Assembly: GCA_964565665.1 (NCBI GenBank)
Contig: CAZMFZ010000161.1
Location: 1 to 5,940, forward strand
Reading direction: 5' to 3'
DNA: 5,940 nt
Source: CAZMFZ01 sp964565665
GTDB taxonomy: Bacteria > Bacteroidota > Bacteroidia > Cytophagales > UBA9547
Position numbers and translations under genes: made by a program. This document shows, piece after piece, positions 1 through 5,940 of this stretch (its first letter is position 1; every line of letters begins with the position of its first letter). The notes under the pieces are model-generated. The model saw nothing but the letters and a program-made list of their open reading frames with translations, was not told the DNA's origin and searched no databases.

Positions 1-724
1 GTGTTTCTTTGCTTGCTTCACCAAGATTTTCCATAGCACTTGATAAACTACCATAAAATTTATTCATCGATTTCAAGTGAACATTAATGTCTTGCAATTC
101 GAGTTCATAAACAGCATTTAAAGCACTAAGATTTTTAGTAATGCTTTGAACTTGAGAATGATATTCTTTGGCATCTGTAGAGGCATTTGCCATTTCCGAC
201 ATAGCTGTTACAGTTGTAGAATATGACTTATTCAATTCTTGAATTGTGGAAGTTGCAACCTTTACATTTGCAGTATACTCTTCAGATGCTGCCGCTGCAC
301 CAGTAATTTTACCTAATTCGGAAACAGTTTGATTTAACTGAGAAAAACCTGCTCCGATTTTTTCAATTACCTCTGGAGGCAAAGCATTTGAAATCACTTC
401 ATCTAATTTCTTCAAAGCACCACCCTGACTTTCTTTTTTAGCAGGTTTGTGGGCATGTCCATGAGCATCAATTCCCAATTCAGGGTGAATAATAGTCCAA
501 TCTGGCTCTGTAACTGGAGGGGCGAACGCAAAAAGCAAGAACAAAACTGCTTCAGTTCCAAGACCAACAATTAACATAGGTGCAGCGCCTGGCCAGTGCA
601 TAATTTTAAATAGTGCACCTAAAATTACAACAGAGGCACCAACTCCAGTAATTACAGGAGCTATGGTTTGATAAAATTTGTCTTTACCAGTAAGGGGATG
701 AGAAGATCTATAAGCTGCGCTCAT
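1..724 (-). CDS. gldL: GldL (PorL), inner-membrane motor protein of type IX secretion / gliding; C-terminus cut by the window edge
   Basis: GldL is the cytoplasmic-membrane protein that, with GldM, forms the proton-driven motor energising type IX secretion and gliding. I translated this frame by hand: it opens with ATG at 724-722 and stays open to base 1, giving 241 codons without a stop. Two membrane helices lie at about residues 20-39 and 48-68. The first ends in LFKIMHWPG, with K40 and H43 matching the conserved Lys and His of the family. The second carries GLGTEA, with E58 matching the essential membrane glutamate (Glu49 in Flavobacterium johnsoniae, from memory). EPDWTIIHPELG (73-84) is also typical. 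From about residue 100 it becomes a long polar helical, probably coiled-coil, cytoplasmic domain. It lies 42 bp after gldK in a very AT-rich spacer, so probably shares its transcript. Family length is roughly 200-270 aa, so little is missing. Confidence 0.94.
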   Translation of the reverse strand, partial: MSAAYRSSHPLTGKDKFYQTIAPVITGVGASVVILGALFKIMHWPGAAPMLIVGLGTEAVLFLLFAFAPPVTEPDWTIIHPELGIDAHGHAHKPAKKESQGGALKKLDEVISNALPPEVIEKIGAGFSQLNQTVSELGKITGAAAASEEYTANVKVATSTIQELNKSYSTTVTAMSEMANASTDAKEYHSQVQSITKNLSALNAVYELELQDINVHLKSMNKFYGSLSSAMENLGEASKET

Positions 725-766
725 TTTTATGTAAGTTAATTAGTATAAAATTATTAAGTATAAGAA

Positions 767-1864
767 TTAAAATTCGGCTCCAGAAGAACGACCAAGATAA
801 GTCATTACATTTCTAAACCCTATGAAAGATTTTGTAGTATCTGCGTATTCGAAAGAGCGAGTACCAAGTTCTAAGTAATATGCTACATCTTTCCAAGAAC
901 CTCCTCTAACAATTTTCCTCTTTTCAGCGGCATCAAAATAAGTAGGATTCATGTCCCAAACTGTTGGCACAGAAGACTCAAAAAATGCATCTTCGCACCA
1001 TTCAGAAACATTTCCAGACATATCAAAAAGACCATAATCATTAGAAAAGTATGACCCAGTTGGAGCGGTATACATAAATCCATCATCGTAATAATTTCCT
1101 CTTCCAGGTTTTAAATTAGCTAACATACAACCTTTGGAATTTCTGATATAAGGACCACCCCAAGGATACTTAGCCATATCTCTACCTCCACGACCGGCAT
1201 ACTCCCATTCTGCTTCAGTTGGTAATCTAAAAGATGGATTGGCAAAAAGATTTAACCCGCTCAATTCAGTTCTCCATTCATTCATATATCTTGTTCTCCA
1301 ATATGAGAATATTCTCGAAGCATACCAATCCACACCAACTACTGGATACTCATCAAATGCAGGATGATAAAAATAGTATTCCATCATTGGATCACCCATG
1401 TGATGTGCAAAGTCTTTTACCCAAACTGTAGTATCGGGATACAAATCTCTCATTATATAATCATCACCTTTACTTTTGATTGTAGAATCTAACCAAGCTT
1501 GGGTATTTTTCCAATCAGGATATTCATCAGGACGGAGCAAAAAATAGATGAATTGCCTGTATTCATTATTAGTAATTTCGGTTTCATCCATATAAAACCC
1601 ACCAATTGTAATTTGCTTATTATAATTGATTTGAGTGGATGGCACATCTTGATCTGCCTGACCCATGTGGAAAGTACCAGAAGGGCAAACTACCATGCCA
1701 TAAGGAACTGACTGAGACCAACCCACCCTATCGGGTACGCCTACCAAGTCGCCTTGAGCAACATTATTATTGCTGTTATTTCTTTGGCATGCTTCAATTG
1801 CAACTAGTGCAGTTATCAAGGCAAATATTTGAATTGTATTATTAACTAAGCTATTTTTAGTCAT
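767..1864 (-). CDS. gldK: GldK (PorK), type IX secretion / gliding lipoprotein with an inactive formylglycine-generating-enzyme fold
   Basis: GldK is an outer-membrane lipoprotein that, with GldN, forms the large periplasmic ring of the type IX secretion system. Residues 10-25 are hydrophobic and end in a lipobox-like AIEAC, making C26 the likely lipidated residue; an Asn-rich linker (28-34) follows. Residues about 53-353 are an FGE-sulfatase / SUMF1-type domain: GMVVCPSGTFHMG (56-68), MDETEITNNEYRQF (92-105), YPVVGVDWYAS (173-183), RLPTEAEWEYAGRGG (213-227), GLFDMSGNVSEWCED (278-292), RGGSW (320-324) and a closing GFRNV (349-353). The paired active-site cysteines that follow RGGS in true formylglycine-generating enzymes are absent, so the fold is structural, as known for GldK and GldJ. 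GldJ is the main alternative, but the gene lies directly before gldL, the standard position of gldK. At 365 aa it is clearly shorter than the roughly 450-490 aa Flavobacterium and Porphyromonas proteins. The ATG at 1864 is supported by the signal peptide. Confidence 0.93.
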   Translation of the reverse strand: MTKNSLVNNTIQIFALITALVAIEACQRNNSNNNVAQGDLVGVPDRVGWSQSVPYGMVVCPSGTFHMGQADQDVPSTQINYNKQITIGGFYMDETEITNNEYRQFIYFLLRPDEYPDWKNTQAWLDSTIKSKGDDYIMRDLYPDTTVWVKDFAHHMGDPMMEYYFYHPAFDEYPVVGVDWYASRIFSYWRTRYMNEWRTELSGLNLFANPSFRLPTEAEWEYAGRGGRDMAKYPWGGPYIRNSKGCMLANLKPGRGNYYDDGFMYTAPTGSYFSNDYGLFDMSGNVSEWCEDAFFESSVPTVWDMNPTYFDAAEKRKIVRGGSWKDVAYYLELGTRSFEYADTTKSFIGFRNVMTYLGRSSGAEF

Positions 1865-1895
1865 ACTTTGAGTATCAAAAACTTTTAAAGTCTGC

Positions 1896-1927
1896 CAAAA
1901 CTATATATTAAATTTTATAAATACAAC
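1896..1927 (-). promoter_or_regulatory. Bacteroidota-type promoter ahead of gldK
   Basis: On the minus strand the 87 bp porP-gldK spacer contains TAGTTTTG (1903-1896), an exact fit to the Bacteroidota -7 consensus TAnnTTTG. Exactly 20 bp further upstream is GTTG (1927-1924), matching three of four bases of the -33 TTTG element (and all of the shorter TTG form). A start of transcription a few bases downstream would leave a leader of roughly 25 nt before the gldK ATG. This is by far the longest spacer in the window, which makes a functional promoter more plausible. It would let gldK-gldL be expressed separately from, or more strongly than, the upstream genes. The match is by eye and spacers this AT-rich give chance hits. 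Confidence 0.6.
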
Positions 1928-1951
1928 ACCCTCACAAAAATTAATAAAAAA

Positions 1952-2941
1952 TTAAAATCTATATCTTGGAGTACGTATTATAGGCTTGGGCAAAATATCA
2001 GGTACTGGTTTAGAGTAAGTTAGCATTATTTCATAAGAAGTACCTGCTTTTGCGGTACCGCCTATAACGGTAAGGTCGAAGGCTACACCAGCCTTCAGTG
2101 CATTATTTTTCGTTAAACCTACGCCTACAAGGGCAATGATGGCTTCTCCCGAACGGTATGATAGGCCTCCCCAAAATTGATCTTGGTTATATTTCAAAAG
2201 TGCCGAAAAATCTATACTTGAAGTTATAAGTTTTGGAAAAGTAGTTTTTATAATTACACTAGGAGTAAGCGTAAATAGCTCGTTTATTCTAAAATTATAT
2301 CCACCTGTTAAATAATATTGTCGACCGATTGTTCCAGCCTTTGTGGTATCGGATTTAGCTTTATTATAAATTGGTTCATTTAGATGAAAAGAACTTAACC
2401 CAATATAATAATTTTGATGTTGGTAAAATAAGCCCGTATTGAGATCAAATAGCACAGGATTGTTTGAACCCAAATATGAAATTACAGGATCGTTGGGGTC
2501 GTTTGGAGAAAGTACGTCTACATTAAATGCTTGATTGTATATTCCTAATCCTATACCAACACCAAATTTTCCTTTGCCCAAATCAAAATGATAGGCATAA
2601 TTGACTTTGGCATTGACATTAGATAATGGTCCTAGAGTTTCTCTCATTATATATCCTCCTATGCCGCTATTGATTTGCTTAATTTTTGTAGATCCAACAA
2701 AAAGTTGAGACACAGGAGAACTTGACAATTCAGAGCTGCCAGTATTAGGCCTGCTACCTGCCCATTGATACCTAATTAGCATTGCAATGTTTGTGCTATT
2801 ATCAATGCCTACGCTGCCCGGATTCAAATACGGACTAATAAACATATATTGGCTAAATTGAGGATCAGTCTGAGAATAACCCTTATACAAAATAAGTATG
2901 TTGTGAAATATAAGTACTTTAATAACTAATTTTCTAAACAT
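1952..2941 (-). CDS. PorP/SprF-family type IX secretion outer-membrane protein
   Basis: This is an outer-membrane beta-barrel of the PorP/SprF family; such proteins act with type IX secretion, in some cases as partners or anchors for particular secreted adhesins. A signal peptide covers about residues 1-23 (MFRK followed by a hydrophobic stretch, ending near GYSQ). The diagnostic family start follows: DPQFSQYMF (26-34), then YLNPGSVG (38-45) and IRYQWAGSRP (56-65). The rest shows alternating strands typical of a small barrel, including GKGKFGVGIGLGIYNQAFN and WGGLSYRSGEAI, and it ends in an aromatic residue (Arg-Tyr-Arg-Phe), as outer-membrane barrels often do. The length of 329 aa is normal. 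It starts with ATG 11 bp after hemD, so is probably co-transcribed with it, and is followed by the gldK promoter spacer. The position beside gldKL resembles porP-porK-porL of Porphyromonas gingivalis. The family has many paralogues per genome, so I assign no exact symbol. Confidence 0.9.
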   Translation of the reverse strand: MFRKLVIKVLIFHNILILYKGYSQTDPQFSQYMFISPYLNPGSVGIDNSTNIAMLIRYQWAGSRPNTGSSELSSSPVSQLFVGSTKIKQINSGIGGYIMRETLGPLSNVNAKVNYAYHFDLGKGKFGVGIGLGIYNQAFNVDVLSPNDPNDPVISYLGSNNPVLFDLNTGLFYQHQNYYIGLSSFHLNEPIYNKAKSDTTKAGTIGRQYYLTGGYNFRINELFTLTPSVIIKTTFPKLITSSIDFSALLKYNQDQFWGGLSYRSGEAIIALVGVGLTKNNALKAGVAFDLTVIGGTAKAGTSYEIMLTYSKPVPDILPKPIIRTPRYRF

Positions 2942-2952
2942 ACTATTAGGAA

Positions 2953-3747
2953 TTAGATTTGGTTTGAGTCTTTAATATATAGCTCAAGTGCTCCTGTCAT
3001 GGATGGGGCATTTGGCATAGGGGCTTCAATATCTAAAAAAAGACCTGCATCTTTTACCGCTTTTCCTGTAGTTGGCCCAAAAGCTGCTAATCTGGTTGCC
3101 CCTTGTATAAAATCTGAAAAATTGTGGTATAATGAATTGATGCCTGATGGACTGAAAAACACTAAGATGTCGTATTTTACATCTGTTAAATCTGACAAAT
3201 CGCTAGGAACTGTATTGTACATAACCGCTTCTACATAATTGAAGTCATTATTCTTCAAAAAAATAGGCAATTCATCATTTCTGATATCTGAGCATGGATA
3301 AAGGAATTTTTCTGCTTTGTGCTTTTTCATTATCTCAAATAAATCTGCAGTCGTTTTCTGGCCAGTAAATATTTTTCTTTTGCGAAGAACAATATATTTC
3401 TGCAAATAATTAGCCGTTTGCTCAGATACACAAAAGTATTTTACAGTAGGTGCAATTTCTACTTTTCCATCTTTACAAATCTTGAAAAAATGATCTACGG
3501 CATTTCTGCTAGTGAATATAACGGCAGTATAATCTGAAATTTCAATTTTCTGCTTTCTAAATTCTTTATAAGGAACCCCTTCAATATCAATAAATGGCCT
3601 AAAATCTATTTTAATATTGTATTTTTTAGCCAAAGCAAAATAAGGAGAATTTTCATCAGCCGGTTTTGCCTGAGTTACTAATATGCTTGATACTTTTATT
3701 TTTCTTGACTCGACTGATACTGCTATGTTATTGGCCTCTGTCTGCAT
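2953..3747 (-). CDS. hemD: HemD-fold uroporphyrinogen-III synthase
   Basis: Uroporphyrinogen-III synthase closes and rearranges hydroxymethylbilane to uroporphyrinogen III in cytoplasmic tetrapyrrole synthesis. The family has low sequence identity but the landmarks are visible: first-domain strand SSILVTQAKPA (20-30), AVIFTSRNAVDHFF (75-88), FLYPCSDIRNDELP (148-161), then YDILVFFSPSGINSL (192-206), AAFGPTTGKAV (221-231) and the terminal APMPNAPSMTGALEL (242-256). This is the two-lobed HemD pattern, and 264 aa is a normal length. About 18 residues before the first strand are extra; no alternative start codon is visible between them and the ATG. That ATG directly abuts the stop codon of the DUF4271 gene, implying translational coupling. 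No other haem gene is in the window. HemD proteins beside type IX genes are, as I recall, common in Bacteroidota. Fold assignment is strong; true haem-pathway activity is inferred. Confidence 0.82.
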   Translation of the reverse strand: MQTEANNIAVSVESRKIKVSSILVTQAKPADENSPYFALAKKYNIKIDFRPFIDIEGVPYKEFRKQKIEISDYTAVIFTSRNAVDHFFKICKDGKVEIAPTVKYFCVSEQTANYLQKYIVLRKRKIFTGQKTTADLFEIMKKHKAEKFLYPCSDIRNDELPIFLKNNDFNYVEAVMYNTVPSDLSDLTDVKYDILVFFSPSGINSLYHNFSDFIQGATRLAAFGPTTGKAVKDAGLFLDIEAPMPNAPSMTGALELYIKDSNQI

Positions 3748-4911
3748 TTAAATGAATTCTGATTGGGATAATATTTTAAGAAACACGCATGTAGGAAACA
3801 AATCGCAAATGCAAATATAGGCAATAATGTAAAATTTATTAAAATTGAATACCTTATAAAAATAATATAACTCTTTCAATACGAAAAGAGACAAAACCAA
3901 CACAATGGGATATACAAACTTTAGCATGGAATCACTTTCCAATTGATAATAAGGCGAATGGACTAAAAAATAAATTGGATATATAAATAAGATAGCCTGA
4001 AAAATAGTTTTAGAAAATTCATTTATTAATATTTTAGAAAATGCTGCCACCCCGAAAACATAAGATACCAACCTGTAAATTATATATTTAAAGGAAAACA
4101 ATAAAAAAGTGGCAACCAAACCATAGGTAAAAAGTGCAGCCCCATGTGTGCTACTAAAAACTTTATACCCAGATATATAAGTGTCTTTATCAAGAAACAC
4201 ATATATATATATGCCTGCCAATATTGAAATGAATAAAAAAATAAAAATACTTTCGTTCTGAAAATAAGTGAGCTTAGAAGAAGACCTGTCCATAAGCGAG
4301 CCCATATCGACTTGCCATTTAAAAATTCGATGGTAGATATTGGGAACTAATGTTTTGAGCAAAATGAATGTAATTAAAGACAATATCACTCCAATGATGT
4401 ATTTATCTTTTTTCTCAGAGCTGGTAGAGAGAAAATCAATAGACTGCGATTCAATATTTTCGGTATTGGAACTTGGCAAATTTTTAGCTGAGTTCCTAAA
4501 TAAATCTACGGTAAGGCTATTGATAGCATTAGGAGTGAAAATAGATAAAAAAATATGGTCTTTGTCGAAATTTTTGGCTACATATACTTTTACGTCAAAC
4601 CATATTACTCCCTTCGCATAGTGCCGTGCCATTTTTCCATTTACGTATATATAGACATCTTTTTTTGATTGGATATATATTTTGTGGTTTACAATTTCAG
4701 AGGCTGGAATTTTCAAATACACAACATTTACATCAGAGGACTTGCCCGTAACCGGCAATAAAGACTTGTATTCACTGCGGTAGATAAGAAAATCTTGGTT
4801 GAGATTTCTAACCATATCTACATTAGAGCAGAAAACTTCCAAGGAGATACCCAAACAGAAGAGAAAAAAACAAAAATGTATTATTTTTTTAACCACTCTA
4901 AAAGAAGGCAC
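3748..4911 (-). CDS. DUF4271-type polytopic membrane protein with an N-terminal extracytoplasmic beta domain; function unknown
   Basis: The biochemical role is unknown. A signal-peptide-like segment covers about residues 9-28. Residues 60-137 are polar and rich in predicted beta strands, with the stretch YIYVNGKMARHY (88-99), which recalls jelly-roll domains of carbohydrate-binding or 7TMR-DISM type; that is only a resemblance. A Ser/Asn-rich linker (145-168) leads to a membrane helix at 171-188 and a basic loop, then about five more helices near 221-240, 258-276, 303-317, 331-346 and 358-376. The C-terminal part (about 240-383), ending in FYIIAYICICDLFPTCVFLKIL, fits the DUF4271 family often found beside hemD in Bacteroidota. 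The first 31 bp overlap the preceding gene. The GTG at 4911 is used here, but a second in-frame GTG at 4896 gives MVKKIIHF, a cleaner signal peptide, and may be the real start. The stop abuts the hemD ATG. Confidence 0.75.
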   Translation of the reverse strand: MPSFRVVKKIIHFCFFLFCLGISLEVFCSNVDMVRNLNQDFLIYRSEYKSLLPVTGKSSDVNVVYLKIPASEIVNHKIYIQSKKDVYIYVNGKMARHYAKGVIWFDVKVYVAKNFDKDHIFLSIFTPNAINSLTVDLFRNSAKNLPSSNTENIESQSIDFLSTSSEKKDKYIIGVILSLITFILLKTLVPNIYHRIFKWQVDMGSLMDRSSSKLTYFQNESIFIFLFISILAGIYIYVFLDKDTYISGYKVFSSTHGAALFTYGLVATFLLFSFKYIIYRLVSYVFGVAAFSKILINEFSKTIFQAILFIYPIYFLVHSPYYQLESDSMLKFVYPIVLVLSLFVLKELYYFYKVFNFNKFYIIAYICICDLFPTCVFLKILSQSEFI

Positions 4912-5891
4912 AAAAGTAGTGAAATTATGGCAACAATAGCCATAACTAAATTGGTAGATAAATCGGAAAGTAAATAGGCAAGTACAAATATCAAAATATT
5001 GATTGTTGAAAGTATACCCACTATCTGCATAGAATTTAAGCCTCGGGCTTTCAATATATGATGAATATGGTTTTTATCAGGAGAAAAAGGCGATTTTCCT
5101 TGTAGAATTCTGATTATGAAAACCCTAGTAGTATCTACAACTGGTAAAATAAGTATTGAAACTGCCACTGCTGGGCTTGTGCTTATGTAATCGAATTGAA
5201 TAAATTTGATAGCAAATATGGAAATGAGAAAGCCGCAAACCAGAGAACCTGTATCGCCCATAAAAATGATGGCTTTCCGAAAATTATATCTTAAAAAGCC
5301 GATAACGCCACCCATAAGTGCAAAACCTAAGTTGGCATAAAAACCTGAATTGCCAGTAGGTAAATTGTAAAAGAAAAATACAAAAATGGCTGAAATAACT
5401 ACCGTGACGCTACCTGCTAAGCCATCGAGCCCATCAATTAAATTGATAGCATTGGTGATGCCGATAATAACCAAGAATGAAAAAGCATAACTTATGCCAA
5501 ACGGAACTTCGTGCCATCCCAAAAAACCATGAAAATCTGAAATGCGAATATCGCCAATAAAAATAACGATGCCCGCAGCCAACACTTGTACAAAAAACTT
5601 TTTGAATGTAGAAAGTGTAATGATATCATCTTTAAGACCAACAAAAAATAATATGATACAGCCGGCAATTACTTGTTGAATTTCTTTGTCTATATCGCCA
5701 AAAATAGTGATTGCTGATGCGAAGCCTGCAAAAATTGCTACACCACCAAGCCTTGGTGTAAGCGACATGTGGACTGTACGCAAATTAGGCTCATCTAGCA
5801 GTTGCTTTAAATGAGCTACATTAATAATAGAAGGAATGGCAAACACCGAGATCAAAAAGGACCAAATAAAACAAAGAATAGAGCTTACCAC
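4881..5891 (-). CDS. WecA/TagO-type undecaprenyl-phosphate sugar-1-phosphate transferase
   Basis: This inner-membrane enzyme transfers a sugar-1-phosphate (usually GlcNAc-1-P from UDP-GlcNAc) to undecaprenyl phosphate, starting lipid-linked glycan synthesis for O-antigen or similar polymers. All polyprenyl-phosphate HexNAc-1-P transferase motifs are present: TPRLGG (45-50), GLKDD (85-89) with the Mg-binding aspartate pair, NAINLIDGLDGLAG (147-160), FMGDTGS (210-216), and the cytoplasmic PDKNHIHHIL (271-280). The HIHH form places it with WecA/TagO/WbpL rather than MraY. About ten hydrophobic helices fill the rest, and 336 aa is near the family length. The start is GTG at 5891: an in-frame TGA lies five codons upstream, no ATG lies between, and the N-terminus fits the family. 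It overlaps the DUF4271 gene by 16-31 bp, so the two are probably co-translated. The acceptor lipid is firm from the family; the sugar donor is inferred. Confidence 0.9.
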   Translation of the reverse strand: MVSSILCFIWSFLISVFAIPSIINVAHLKQLLDEPNLRTVHMSLTPRLGGVAIFAGFASAITIFGDIDKEIQQVIAGCIILFFVGLKDDIITLSTFKKFFVQVLAAGIVIFIGDIRISDFHGFLGWHEVPFGISYAFSFLVIIGITNAINLIDGLDGLAGSVTVVISAIFVFFFYNLPTGNSGFYANLGFALMGGVIGFLRYNFRKAIIFMGDTGSLVCGFLISIFAIKFIQFDYISTSPAVAVSILILPVVDTTRVFIIRILQGKSPFSPDKNHIHHILKARGLNSMQIVGILSTINILIFVLAYLLSDLSTNLVMAIVAIISLLLCLLLEWLKK

Positions 5892-5940
5892 GATAAAATT
5901 TAGTCAGACTTAGCTTATATTATACTAATAAAGAGAAAGT

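Noticed and set aside
1..724. Open frame at the left edge as a methyl-accepting-type or coiled-coil protein because of its long Ala/Ser/Glu-rich helix
   Set aside because: The two N-terminal membrane helices with LFKIMHWPG and GLGTEA, and the position after gldK, identify it as GldL.
1234..1845. Plus-strand open frames opposite gldK
   Set aside because: They are short, lack recognisable domains or export signals, and lie wholly within a clearly real gldK on the other strand.
1881..1891. Small inverted repeat (ACTTT / AAAGT) between the gldK promoter and its start codon, a possible operator or terminator
   Set aside because: The arms are only five AT-rich bases with a one-base centre, no better than chance here; there is no GC-rich stem or adjoining T-run of a terminator.
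3812..3819. TATATTTG on the minus strand near the 3' end of the DUF4271 gene, matching the -7 promoter consensus, as a promoter for hemD
   Set aside because: No TTG/TTTG element is found at the required spacing upstream, and the stop-start abutment with hemD argues for co-translation instead.
4201..4212. Six-unit AT dinucleotide run inside the DUF4271 gene, a possible phase-variation tract
   Set aside because: It encodes an ordinary membrane-helix stretch (IYIYVF), is short, and is expected by chance in such AT-rich sequence. Nothing else suggests slippage.
4340..4621. A 93-codon plus-strand open frame opposite the DUF4271 gene, and similar ones at 2999-3238 and 4795-4977
   Set aside because: They are antisense shadows of real genes with no family resemblance and no supporting start context.
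5919..5924. TATAAT on the minus strand upstream of the transferase gene as a -10 box
   Set aside because: Bacteroidota primary sigma factors use TAnnTTTG rather than TATAAT, no partner element is visible, and only 49 bp upstream of the gene are in the window.

Overview
The window comes from the chromosome of a member of the Bacteroidota. The evidence is the AT-rich sequence, the recognisable type IX secretion / gliding genes (PorP/SprF family, GldK, GldL), the absence of clear Shine-Dalgarno sequences before the starts, and one good match to the Bacteroidota promoter consensus. The class cannot be fixed from this window. The rather short GldK (365 aa) differs from the longer Flavobacterium and Porphyromonas versions and may hint at a cytophagal or sphingobacterial lineage, but that is inference.

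Every gene lies on the minus strand, so transcription runs from high to low coordinates. In that order they are: a WecA/TagO-type polyprenyl-phosphate sugar-1-phosphate transferase (5891-4881); a DUF4271-type membrane protein with an N-terminal extracytoplasmic domain (4911-3748, overlapping the previous gene); a HemD-fold uroporphyrinogen-III synthase (3747-2953, directly abutting the previous stop); a PorP/SprF outer-membrane protein (2941-1952, 11 bp gap); an 87 bp spacer holding a promoter-like sequence; the lipoprotein GldK (1864-767); and GldL (724-1), which runs off the window edge. GldM and GldN are expected just outside, from the usual gene order. Coding density is very high and no stretch over 90 bp lacks a gene. 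I saw no RNA genes, mobile elements or CRISPR arrays.

Functionally the window falls into two parts. The promoter-proximal part (sugar-phosphate transferase, DUF4271, HemD) is tightly packed and looks co-translated. The second part (PorP, GldK, GldL) is the start of the type IX secretion core: GldK belongs to the periplasmic/outer-membrane ring, GldL to the proton-driven inner-membrane motor, and PorP/SprF proteins are outer-membrane partners of the system. The secretion system itself is well described. The less understood parts are the DUF4271 protein and the reason a HemD protein and a lipid-linked-glycan initiating enzyme lie directly upstream of the secretion genes.
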